This document shows positions 18,684 to 26,262 of a stretch of 64,000 nucleotides of DNA, in pieces. Below the pieces are notes generated by a model. The model made no database searches, was not told the DNA's origin, and saw only the letters and a list, made by a program, of their open reading frames with translations. Both the position numbers and the translations under genes were made by a program. Within the stretch, counting starts at the first letter, position 1; each line of letters starts with the position of its first letter. The stretch covers positions 930,001 through 994,000 of the forward strand of contig NZ_CP133720.1 of the NCBI RefSeq assembly GCF_031326225.1, in the 5' to 3' direction. The DNA is from Undibacterium cyanobacteriorum. Its GTDB lineage: Bacteria > Pseudomonadota > Gammaproteobacteria > Burkholderiales > Burkholderiaceae_D.

Positions 18684-19217
18684 ATGGCGCTTGAAGCAGC
18701 GACGTTCGGGGCAGGTCGTTTTTGGGACACCGAAGCCGTCTTTCAGCATATTCGTGGTGTGAAATCAGTACAACCAGGCTACGCTGGCGGTTCTCTTGTG
18801 CGTACGAGCTACGAGGAGGTTTGTAGCGGAGAGACCGGTCACGCCGAAGTTGTCCAAGTCGTGTTTGACACCACCGTGGTTTCTTACGCGGCTCTACTCG
18901 AAGTTTTTTTCAAGATCCATGATCCTTGCGCGCAGACCTTTGGCGATGATATAAAAGCTTCACCGCATCGCTCTGTAGTGCTGTTTCATAACATCGAACA
19001 AAAACGCCAGGCGACCGAAGCATTCAAAAAACAAGAACGTATCTGCTGTTCCAAATTGCGTACCGAACTTGCCGCATACCAAGGCTTTATTCCAGCCGAA
19101 CCAGAACACCGTAACTTCTATAAGACGAACCGAAACGACCCCTACTGCCAAGAATTCATCGTCCCCAAAATCATCCGCTCAAGGGAGATTTTCGCTAGAA
19201 AAAAGATGGCAGCTTGA
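18684..19217 (+). CDS. MsrA-family paralogue lacking the catalytic cysteine
   Basis: 177 residues, collinear with the intact MsrA at 6089 over its whole length. The catalytic motif GCFWC has become GRFWD (residues 11-15), so the nucleophilic cysteine is arginine and the second motif cysteine is aspartate. The pocket motif GTQYRS is replaced by ASPHRS, while GETGHAEV and the late PYC cysteine remain. Methionine sulfoxide reduction by the usual chemistry should be impossible. The reading frame is uninterrupted, has a strong ribosome-binding site (GGAGG, 18672-18676) and is divergent from an XRE regulator, which argues for a maintained pseudoenzyme, perhaps a methionine-sulfoxide binder or sensor, rather than decay. 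Its stop codon lies within the first unit of a tandem repeat. Confidence 0.85.
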   Translation: MALEAATFGAGRFWDTEAVFQHIRGVKSVQPGYAGGSLVRTSYEEVCSGETGHAEVVQVVFDTTVVSYAALLEVFFKIHDPCAQTFGDDIKASPHRSVVLFHNIEQKRQATEAFKKQERICCSKLRTELAAYQGFIPAEPEHRNFYKTNRNDPYCQEFIVPKIIRSREIFARKKMAA

Positions 19218-19332
19218 GCAGCGATGCTCAAGCAAAAAACAAATTGATGAGCAGCGATGCTCAAGCAAAAAACAAATTGATGAGCAGCGATGCTCAAGCA
19301 AAAAACAAATTGATGAGCAGCGATGCTCAAGC
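19216..19332. repeat. 33-bp tandem repeat, about 3.5 copies, each with a hairpin
   Basis: Units start at 19216, 19249, 19282 and 19315 (last partial). Each contains TGAGCA-GCGA-TGCTCA, a stem closed by a GCGA loop of the GNRA type; the first copy extends to an 8-bp stem (CTTGAGCA/TGCTCAAG). The unit length is a multiple of three, so frames stay open; one frame from a TTG at 19214 to 19435 would encode repeated SSDAQAKNKLM, but there is no clear start signal and I do not call it a gene. The repeat abuts the end of the msrA paralogue. Confidence 0.9.
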
Positions 19333-19479
19333 GGCAAGTAAGGTGGTCGGAAACGAGGGGCAAACTAAACGCGCTTCGGTCGGCGGTGGTTCCTCTGCGA
19401 CGATCAGCCCTCAAATTGAGGTCGCACCAAGCTAAAACTTGGTCCTTGTTCTCCGAGAAAAAATCTCATTCGAAAAATG

Positions 19480-19513
19480 AAAAAGCCAAGATCCTAGGAT
19501 GCTTGGCTTTTTT
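19480..19513. terminator. Bidirectional intrinsic terminator
   Basis: AAAAAGCCAAG (19480-19490) pairs with CTTGGCTTTTT (19502-19512), enclosing the self-complementary ATCCTAGGAT. T-runs are present on both strands. It sits between the msrA paralogue/repeat region (plus) and pdxH (minus) and can end both transcripts. Confidence 0.85.
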
Positions 19514-19535
19514 GTTGCTGAGAGTGATCAATCAA

Positions 19536-20171
19536 TCACGGCTGCAGACGAATAATTTTCCATTCGCCGTTGTCTTGTTTGCGATAAACGATGCGGTCAT
19601 GTAGGCGAGAACTGCGACCCTGCCAGAACTCTAGCATCTCCGGCACCAATCGATAACCACCCCAATGCTCCGGACGCGGTGGTTGTTCACCAAACTGCTC
19701 GATCACCTTCGCTAATTTCAGCTCAAGTTCGGCACGGTTCGCGATTTCTTGACTCTGCGCCGAAGCCAGTGCACTTTGTCGGCTACCGACTGGGCGACTG
19801 TGAAAGTAGGTATCGTTTTCTTGCAGGGAAATTTTTTCTATTCGTCCTTCAATACGCACTTGACGCTCGAGCGCACTCCAAAAGAACAGCAAAGCGGCGT
19901 GGGGATTGCTTTCAAGTTCTCGCCCTTTGCGGCTATCGTAATTGGTGAACCAAGTGAAACCACGCTGATCAAAATCTTTGATGAGTACGATGCGTGATGA
20001 AGGCTTACCTTCCGCATTGACCGTAGAAAGACTCATAGCATTCAGTTCTGGTACTTCGGCTTTCATGGCTTGCTCAAACCACGCCGAGAATTGAGTAAAT
20101 GGATCTGCTGCGACTTCATTTTCAGAGAGGCTGGCAAGTTGATAGTCTTTGCGAAGATGAGCGATAGACAT
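19536..20171 (-). CDS. pdxH: Pyridoxine/pyridoxamine 5'-phosphate oxidase
   Basis: FMN enzyme that oxidises pyridoxine or pyridoxamine 5'-phosphate to pyridoxal 5'-phosphate, the last step of vitamin B6 synthesis and salvage. 211 residues, typical length. FMN-binding segments SSRIVLIKDFDQRGFTWFTN and SRKGRELESNPHAALLFFW are present, with the substrate loop VGSRQSALAS and the C-terminal EFWQGRSSRLHDR followed by the usual terminal LQP. It is preceded on the same strand by a hemerythrin gene (48-bp gap), possibly co-transcribed. Confidence 0.96.
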   Translation of the reverse strand: MSIAHLRKDYQLASLSENEVAADPFTQFSAWFEQAMKAEVPELNAMSLSTVNAEGKPSSRIVLIKDFDQRGFTWFTNYDSRKGRELESNPHAALLFFWSALERQVRIEGRIEKISLQENDTYFHSRPVGSRQSALASAQSQEIANRAELELKLAKVIEQFGEQPPRPEHWGGYRLVPEMLEFWQGRSSRLHDRIVYRKQDNGEWKIIRLQP

Positions 20172-20219
20172 GGTGTGATGTATCCGAAATTAAAATGAAC
20201 TGAAATAGTTTGATGTGGC

Positions 20220-20762
20220 TCAGGCTGATTGAATGCCGCGCCGCTGTTGCATGTGTTGTCCCATGATCGCAAATTGCTCCGCACTTAGACTCTTGGCTGC
20301 GAGCGGTGCGATATGGTTTTCTTCGATCGCCATGTGCTCTGCATACAGGTTTGTGAAAGCATCGATAAGACCGGGATCGATGATGCTGGTTTGTGCCTCG
20401 CTAATGCGAGTAAGAACTTGTTTAAGCTGTTCCCATAATTCCGCCATGCGCTGATGTTGTTCCAGTATTTTGCTTAAATTGATTTCGAATTGCGCGCGCT
20501 CACTTTCGCTGACGCTGGCCTGAAGTGACGGCAGTAGATCGTGTTCCTCATCTTCGTGATGAAGTGGAGCCGCTTGAATAAAGTAGCGCAGGATGCCCTG
20601 TGCCGCAGTTTGCGCTTGTTCATCTGCGCCATGTTTTTGCAAATGCTCGGGGAGCTTTTGTAAGGTCGCTAGTTGTTTGCGAATGCGATCATGGCAGTGT
20701 TTAAGGACAGCGAGAGGCTGATCGAAACCAGGTGCAGCGGCAAAGAGGAGGTCGCTTGGCAT
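20220..20762 (-). CDS. Hemerythrin HHE-domain protein
   Basis: 180 residues, all-helical, with metal-ligand histidines in the hemerythrin pattern: HCHDRIRKQL (~22-31), HHEDEEHDLLP (~68-78), EQHQRMAEL (~100-108) and EHMAIEENHIAPLA (~141-154). Proteins of this group bind a di-iron centre and may sense or store oxygen or nitric oxide, or help iron-sulfur repair. No extra domain is fused. It precedes pdxH on the same strand. Confidence 0.85.
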   Translation of the reverse strand: MPSDLLFAAAPGFDQPLAVLKHCHDRIRKQLATLQKLPEHLQKHGADEQAQTAAQGILRYFIQAAPLHHEDEEHDLLPSLQASVSESERAQFEINLSKILEQHQRMAELWEQLKQVLTRISEAQTSIIDPGLIDAFTNLYAEHMAIEENHIAPLAAKSLSAEQFAIMGQHMQQRRGIQSA

Positions 20763-21105
20763 AAGGAAAATGGACTAAACCGAAAGTAAAAATTATCCCT
20801 GATTTCGGGTATTCGTGCTTGCGTAAGATCAAGTGCAAAGGAAGGTTTGTACCGACACTAACACCCCCAACCTGCTTGAAGCGGTAGTGGCAAATGTTCG
20901 ATTCATGCGAGAAAACCCGTGTTGGCGTTCTGATAAATCAAGGTCGTTTCCATGAGTCTTGCAATGTGATCGGGTAAAATAGGGGATGTTGTGAGCGTTT
21001 TAGCTTGAAGTGATTGATGATGCAGTCGATGAATGTCCTGTTTTCAGCTCAATCAAGTGACTGCTCTTTTAGTCCCCATATTGATTGTTTCTGTATTGAT
21101 TTTTT
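20763..21105. other. 343-bp divergent intergenic region
   Basis: It lies between the hemerythrin gene (minus) and tcdA (plus). I see no convincing open frame, RNA fold or promoter pair; a TAAAAT hexamer at 20975-20980 lacks a matching -35. The tcdA ATG at 21106 has no clear ribosome-binding site in front of it. Confidence 0.35.
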
Positions 21106-21951
21106 ATGCATAGCTCAGCTGCCTCTCCCGATCTTGACCATGATATTGATTACGAGCGCCGTTTTGGTGGCGTTGCCCGTTTGTATGGCGCTGCTGGGTT
21201 GGCGGCTTTTCAGAAGGCACATGTGTGTGTGATTGGCGTTGGTGGTGTCGGATCTTGGGTAGTCGAAGCATTAGCGCGCACGGCGATTGGTCATATCACG
21301 ATGATCGATCTTGATAATGTGGCTGAATCGAATGTGAATCGTCAAATTCAAGCGCATACAGAAACTTTGGGCAAGGCAAAAGTGACAGCGCTTGCAGAAC
21401 GAATTGCTTTAATTAACCCGACTTGCAAAGTCCATCAAGTCGAGGACTTTGTCGAACCTGGAAATTTGGATCAGATGATAGGCGCCGCTGGTTTTGATTA
21501 TGTGGTCGATGCCATCGATAGTGTCAAAGCCAAGACTGCCTTGATCGCCTATTGCCGAGATAAGAAAATTCCTTTGATTACGATTGGCGCTGCAGGTGGG
21601 CAAACTGATCCAAGTAAGATCGAAATTCGCGATCTCTCACGAACCGAACAGGAACCCTTGTTAGCCCTTGTGCGCAAACGTCTACGCCAAAATTTTGGTT
21701 TTCCTCGCGGCAGCAAAAATAAGTTTGGAATTGATGCAGTGTTCTCAATGGAAGCCTTGACGATGCCGGAAACAGCTGAGGTATGTGAGGTGCCGAGCTC
21801 GACTGTAGGGACAGCCGGGGATGAAGGGGCGGCGACCACCGGAATTTCTGGTTTGAATTGTGCTGGATTTGGGTCTTCGATCGTGGTCACCGCATCGTTC
21901 GGTTTGGCGGCTGCCGCACATGTCTTACGCAAACTTTCCGGGCGTGCCTAA
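21106..21951 (+). CDS. tcdA: tRNA threonylcarbamoyladenosine dehydratase (TcdA/CsdL)
   Basis: E1-like ATP-dependent enzyme that cyclises t6A at position 37 of ANN-decoding tRNAs to ct6A. 281 residues. RRFGGVARLYG begins the family; the Rossmann nucleotide-binding motif VIGVGGVGSWVVEALAR is at ~41-57, followed by DLDNVAESNVNRQ (ATP and metal contacts). DAIDSVKAKTALI, a typical ThiF/MoeB element, is intact, and the C-terminal GSSIVVTASFGLAAA helix matches the membrane-associated tail of TcdA. It converges with the histidine kinase gene downstream; the gap is 39 bp. Confidence 0.93.
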   Translation: MHSSAASPDLDHDIDYERRFGGVARLYGAAGLAAFQKAHVCVIGVGGVGSWVVEALARTAIGHITMIDLDNVAESNVNRQIQAHTETLGKAKVTALAERIALINPTCKVHQVEDFVEPGNLDQMIGAAGFDYVVDAIDSVKAKTALIAYCRDKKIPLITIGAAGGQTDPSKIEIRDLSRTEQEPLLALVRKRLRQNFGFPRGSKNKFGIDAVFSMEALTMPETAEVCEVPSSTVGTAGDEGAATTGISGLNCAGFGSSIVVTASFGLAAAAHVLRKLSGRA

Positions 21952-21990
21952 GAGCTTGTGCGGCCTAGCTTGCTAGAGTTATCTGAACTG

Positions 21991-24078
21991 TCAGAGTTTG
22001 AAGGAAGTTTCGCTGTCCGTCGGAATCCGAATCGTGACGCAAGTGCCACCCTCGGGGCGGTTGGCAATCGTGATGTGACCGCGCATAAGATCAGTGATCA
22101 AACTATGCGCAATACTGAGCCCCAATCCCATGCCGCCTTGGCCTAGTTGTCGACTAAAGAAGGGTTCGAAGAGTCGACCAAGATGATCTTGCGCGATGCC
22201 GTTACCATTGTCGCTGACCTGTAATTCAATTTCTTGCCCGTGCTGATACAGATGAAGTTCGACGCGCGCCAGTTCACCCGAAGTCAAGCCGTGAAATAGG
22301 CAGTTTTCCAAAATTTGCTCGAGAACTTGCGTGAGAGCATTGGGATAACTACGGATTCGTACCGCAGTGTCGGAATACATCGACAACTCGGCTTGCCGTT
22401 CTTGAAAACGTTTTTGCCAGTCCGCCACGACACCCGCACAGAGTCCCTGTAAGTCGAAATTTTGAATCGTTTCAGTGTGCTGTTCGATGGCTAAGGCGCG
22501 GAATCGCTGCACCAAGTTACTGGCGACATCCAGCGCGCGCCGCAACAAGCGATTCCCTTCATGTAAGGCATGCAGACTGATTTGTAGTTGACTACGTTTC
22601 AGGCTAGTTCCACTCAGATCAGCACTCAGTTGTTGACAGTAATCATCCATGGTACTCGCAGCCATGAGAGCATTGCCGAGTGGGGTGTTCATTTCATGTG
22701 CGATGCCCACCACCAAGCGCCCGAGCGCCAATTGTTTTTCTTGGCGCATAACGACATCCATCGCAGCTTCTAGTTCTTGGGTGCGTGCTTGGATCTGTTG
22801 TTCCAGTTTGGCGTGCGCTTGGTGCAAAGCATACTCTGCCTTTTTTCGGATGTTTGCCTCTGCGCGCAGTTGCTCCAAGGTGTTGTTGAGTTCTGCATTT
22901 TGACGTGCTAAGGAGGCTTCTAATTGATGTCCCTGTTGGCTCAATTCTTGATTTTTCTGCACCAATCTCGGTAAGCTCATGATGTCTTCAACGGTGGCGC
23001 TCAGTGTCTGTGACAGCAAGCGACGTCGCTTACTATTAAGCTCGGCTAGTGCAAGGCTAGCATCGAGCGCGATCTCAAGGTAATGCCAACGTCGACCATA
23101 ACTGATAATTTTTCGTAGTACAGAGTCATGGACTGCGGCAGTGCTGAGATCGAGTTTGCGAAGTTCAAGATCCAGAGCAATCAAGGCCTCCCAGCCACGT
23201 TCAAATTCAGGGCTCTCACACAGGAGAAGCGCCTCACAAAAGCGTAGCCAATATCCCCAACTCGGATTGACCTTATTCGCATTGACTTGCATGCCTTCGA
23301 TCTTGAGCAAATGGTAGGTGGTCGGTTCTCGACGTCCTAGGTAGGCATTGATGATGGCTATATTGGTATGGCTAATCAGCTCGAATTTATGGATCTGATA
23401 GCCCTTGGCAATGCGCAAACATTCCTCGTGAAGACTCAGTGCAGTTTGCAAGAATTGTTGATGCTGATCGCCGTCAGTTTCGATCCCGAGAAAGTAGTTG
23501 GCTGACGCGCTAGAGCGCAAAATATTGCACAAGGCTACCGGATCAAGATGTTCACGTTCCCGCAAAAGTTGCTCACCCATTTCGATGACTTCGCGATACA
23601 TTTCGCAGGGAACCATGATTAGACAGCGACTCACTTTTGTAGTGAAGGCTTCGCGTTTGCGATCGCATTGTTCGAACAGTTCGACCGCCATGGCATTACT
23701 ATGCAGTGCTGCGTGATGCAACAACAAATTGTTTTGCAGCAGTTGCATGAGTTCCCAAGCCCACGCTTGGGCCAATTTGGAATCGAGAACTTTGGCGAGT
23801 TCTAATAAATCACTGAGGCGTTGAAGACGCTGTGAGTCTTGTAAATGTCCATTGTTGGCATTCGGGTAAAGCTGCAGCGTCTCAAGCATCACAGCGCAAA
23901 TCGGCTCGAGCTCAAAAGTTTTGATGTAGTCGAGATGTTGAGGAATTTCATCGAATTGACCAGAGACGCAGAGCAGGCGACCTTTTTCTAATAAACCTAA
24001 GAGGTCGATGGAAGCCCCCGCTTGATCGCGTGGATGGATTGGGGTGACCGAGCTCGATTCGGTTCGAAAAGAGGCCAT
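21991..24078 (-). CDS. Cytosolic histidine kinase with helical-repeat sensor region
   Basis: 695 residues, no membrane segment or signal peptide. Residues ~30-370 are helical repeats resembling degenerate TPRs, with segments such as ANYFLGIETDGDQHQQFLQT. A coiled coil (~375-440) leads into the kinase: phospho-acceptor box VVGIAHEMNTPLGN (~453-466), N box QVLEQILENCLFHG, then DNGNGIAQDHLGRLFEPFF and GQGGMGLGLSIAH. The H box is nearly the same as that of the membrane kinase at 9798. No receiver domain or response regulator is adjacent. The helical-repeat region is probably the input module, perhaps for protein partners. Confidence 0.88.
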   Translation of the reverse strand: MASFRTESSSVTPIHPRDQAGASIDLLGLLEKGRLLCVSGQFDEIPQHLDYIKTFELEPICAVMLETLQLYPNANNGHLQDSQRLQRLSDLLELAKVLDSKLAQAWAWELMQLLQNNLLLHHAALHSNAMAVELFEQCDRKREAFTTKVSRCLIMVPCEMYREVIEMGEQLLREREHLDPVALCNILRSSASANYFLGIETDGDQHQQFLQTALSLHEECLRIAKGYQIHKFELISHTNIAIINAYLGRREPTTYHLLKIEGMQVNANKVNPSWGYWLRFCEALLLCESPEFERGWEALIALDLELRKLDLSTAAVHDSVLRKIISYGRRWHYLEIALDASLALAELNSKRRRLLSQTLSATVEDIMSLPRLVQKNQELSQQGHQLEASLARQNAELNNTLEQLRAEANIRKKAEYALHQAHAKLEQQIQARTQELEAAMDVVMRQEKQLALGRLVVGIAHEMNTPLGNALMAASTMDDYCQQLSADLSGTSLKRSQLQISLHALHEGNRLLRRALDVASNLVQRFRALAIEQHTETIQNFDLQGLCAGVVADWQKRFQERQAELSMYSDTAVRIRSYPNALTQVLEQILENCLFHGLTSGELARVELHLYQHGQEIELQVSDNGNGIAQDHLGRLFEPFFSRQLGQGGMGLGLSIAHSLITDLMRGHITIANRPEGGTCVTIRIPTDSETSFKL

Positions 24079-24215
24079 ACAGTGCTCTGGAAACGTCAGT
24101 CTGAAGTCAAAGCACTATCGCAGATCATCTACTAAATTGCAAAGTTAGTTGCGAATCTATTCACGAAATTTGTATGCTTCCAGACACGGTTCGAACATGG
24201 GCCTTGCTAGCTTTT

Positions 24216-25142
24216 CTAATTCTCTGCTGTCAGGCGTGGCGAGACTTTCTTGCCGAGCATGGCCCATGCGACACCAGACAGGCATAACAGCATGCCTAAC
24301 CACTCGATCCACCCGGGGCGATAGTTTTCTAGTTGAATCGATAACAATACCGAAATCAGCGGTGTGATGACGCCAATGAAAACGGTTTTTTGTGCGCCGA
24401 TTCGATTGATGAGGGTGAAGTAACAAGCGAATGCGATAACAGATCCAAAGATCGATAAATACAGCAAGGCTCCCCAATATTGCAAAGTATGTGGGATGGA
24501 CCAAGATTCTCCTTTGAAGATCGCATAGAGGCTGATAAAGAAAGTGCCCCAGGCCATCGCCCACGCCATGGTGCCGAGTACATCCTGATTGAGCTCACGC
24601 ACTTTGATCACGACGAGATTGCCGAAGGTGCTGGCCAAAGTCGCCGTCAGCGCAAGTGCTATGCCGAACACGAAATGGTGAAGTTCGGCCGGTGCGAGTG
24701 GGTGACCGCTACCAAAGTTTTCTCGGAGTGTTGGGTAAAACAAAAGGATGACGCCACCAATTGAGACGGAAGCGGCAAGCCAGATTTGAGCACTGAGGGC
24801 ACGACCGAGAAAGATCCGCTCGAGAATCGGACTCCAAATGACCATCAAGGAAAAGAGCACCGCGACCAAGGCCGACACGACATACTGTTCAGAGGAGTAA
24901 GTGCAAACATAGGACAGACTGAAGGTGCAAAAACCATGCAGCATCAACCAACGATGTTGGCGCCAAGGGAGTTTGATTTTGTGGCCGCGCCAGATGCACC
25001 AAGCGAATAAACAAGCGGCCGCCAAACCAAAACGATAAGCTACTGATACCGCCGGGGCGACTTGTCCTAATTGCTGGGTGATGGCCCAAAAGGTCGAGCC
25101 CCAAATCAATGAAGCAATGATGAAAAGAAGATAGGATGGCAT
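24216..25142 (-). CDS. DMT-superfamily (EamA) transporter
   Basis: 308 residues from the ATG at 25142 (MPSYLLFIIASLIWGSTFWA); the longer upstream frame is hydrophilic and overlaps the neighbouring gene. Ten hydrophobic helices are arranged as two EamA repeats, with the first-repeat signature SLIWGSTFWAI and the second-repeat TWAMAWG/GSVIAFACYF region. Members export amino acids or other metabolites across the inner membrane; the substrate is not deducible. It starts 13 bp from the end of the phosphoesterase gene on the same strand, so an operon is likely. Confidence 0.88.
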   Translation of the reverse strand: MPSYLLFIIASLIWGSTFWAITQQLGQVAPAVSVAYRFGLAAACLFAWCIWRGHKIKLPWRQHRWLMLHGFCTFSLSYVCTYSSEQYVVSALVAVLFSLMVIWSPILERIFLGRALSAQIWLAASVSIGGVILLFYPTLRENFGSGHPLAPAELHHFVFGIALALTATLASTFGNLVVIKVRELNQDVLGTMAWAMAWGTFFISLYAIFKGESWSIPHTLQYWGALLYLSIFGSVIAFACYFTLINRIGAQKTVFIGVITPLISVLLSIQLENYRPGWIEWLGMLLCLSGVAWAMLGKKVSPRLTAEN

Positions 25143-25155
25143 AGGTAATGTTCTT

Positions 25156-26103
25156 TTAATGACATGTCGCTTGACCGCGATCACTGAAATTGGTGCTCGA
25201 TACGGGCAGGAATTCCCAGTCATAACTTGCTTTGAATAGACGTAGTTTCAGGACACCATGGACTTCATTTTGGCGCACCTCAGTCATCGCCCGAGGAAAA
25301 AACATCGGCGTTAATTTGGCGCCACCGGTACCGACCACGAAACTTCGCATGCCCTTCAGATTGTCACGTTCACCGTCAGCATTGAGCGGAGCTAATCTTT
25401 CATAGTTATGATCGTGACCGCTCAATACCAGATCGATGTTGGCACTGCTCAATAAGCGCCAAATAGGCTCCATGAAATCATTGTCGCGATGCCCACCCGT
25501 GGAGAAGCGAGGATGGTGCCAGAATGCTAGTGTGCAGGAGGCATCTTTGTTCTTGAGTTCATTCTTCAGCCAATCAATTTGCTCTTGCATGGCCGTGCCT
25601 TTGAGATTGCTATTCAGCGAAATCAAACGCCAAGTGCCGATATTTTTCTTGTAGTAGCTGCGCTCGCGACTGCCTGCCGCCTCGCCGAAATAGCCAAAGT
25701 AGCCTTTCGCTTCAGGTACGCCATATTCATGATTGCCAGGAGCTGGCAGTGTCTTAGACTTGAATTTACCCCAGGTCTTGTCATAGCAATCACGAAACTC
25801 GCTAAAAGCGCCTATGGGGTAAGTGCTATCACCCAGTGTGACGACAAAACCTTGATTGACCTGCTTCAGTTCTTGCTCGACCAGAGTTGCTGTGAGCGCT
25901 GCATTTGAAGTCTCTGCAGGTGTTTTGCGGCAGTCTGCGATATCGCCAGCCGCCAGCAGAAGCACATGTGCATCTCTACTTGGAGTGTTTTTAGACTGCG
26001 CGGAAGCTGTCATCTCAAAACTCATCAACAGTATGAGAACAAGCCACGTTCCGAGTTTACTGCGCAGGCAGAAGATGAATGGAGTGGAGAAGGTACGAAG
26101 CAT
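25156..26103 (-). CDS. Secreted metallophosphoesterase (purple acid phosphatase-like)
   Basis: 315 residues from ATG 26103, with a signal peptide (hydrophobic core WLVLILLMSFEMTASA at ~19-34). The calcineurin-like metal motifs appear in order: AGDIADC, TLGDSTYP, PGNHEYG, AFWHHPRF and GHDHNYERL. It should hydrolyse phosphomonoesters or diesters in the periplasm. The longer upstream frame (to 26250) would place 49 hydrophilic residues before the signal peptide and overlap a terminator, so I reject it. It appears co-transcribed with the DMT transporter. Confidence 0.88.
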   Translation of the reverse strand: MLRTFSTPFIFCLRSKLGTWLVLILLMSFEMTASAQSKNTPSRDAHVLLLAAGDIADCRKTPAETSNAALTATLVEQELKQVNQGFVVTLGDSTYPIGAFSEFRDCYDKTWGKFKSKTLPAPGNHEYGVPEAKGYFGYFGEAAGSRERSYYKKNIGTWRLISLNSNLKGTAMQEQIDWLKNELKNKDASCTLAFWHHPRFSTGGHRDNDFMEPIWRLLSSANIDLVLSGHDHNYERLAPLNADGERDNLKGMRSFVVGTGGAKLTPMFFPRAMTEVRQNEVHGVLKLRLFKASYDWEFLPVSSTNFSDRGQATCH

Positions 26104-26207
26104 GGTGGCAGAAAAGCGAAAACCGTATTTTACGCTTTCTTGGCGATTCGATTGTATTGCCCTCAAAATTGATTGGAGTTGCCAATTGACTTTGTCGCCA
26201 CACCATG

Positions 26208-26232
26208 AAAAACGGGCCCGAAGGCCCGTTTT
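26208..26232 (-). terminator. Intrinsic terminator of the M16 peptidase gene
   Basis: AAAACGGGCC (26209-26218) and GGCCCGTTTT (26223-26232) form a 10-bp stem around a 4-nt loop. On the minus strand the stem is followed by a T-run, 30 bp after the peptidase stop codon. The symmetric A/T arms may let it work in both directions. Confidence 0.85.
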
Positions 26233-26262
26233 GTGATGCGTAACTTTCACATCATTTGCAAC

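Noticed and set aside
19216..19332. CRISPR-like array
   Set aside because: The units are directly contiguous with no spacers between them and no cas genes are present.
19214..19435. Short gene encoding repeated SSDAQAKNKLM
   Set aside because: It starts with a TTG overlapping the previous stop without a ribosome-binding site, and other frames across the repeat are also open. The repeat explains the open frame.
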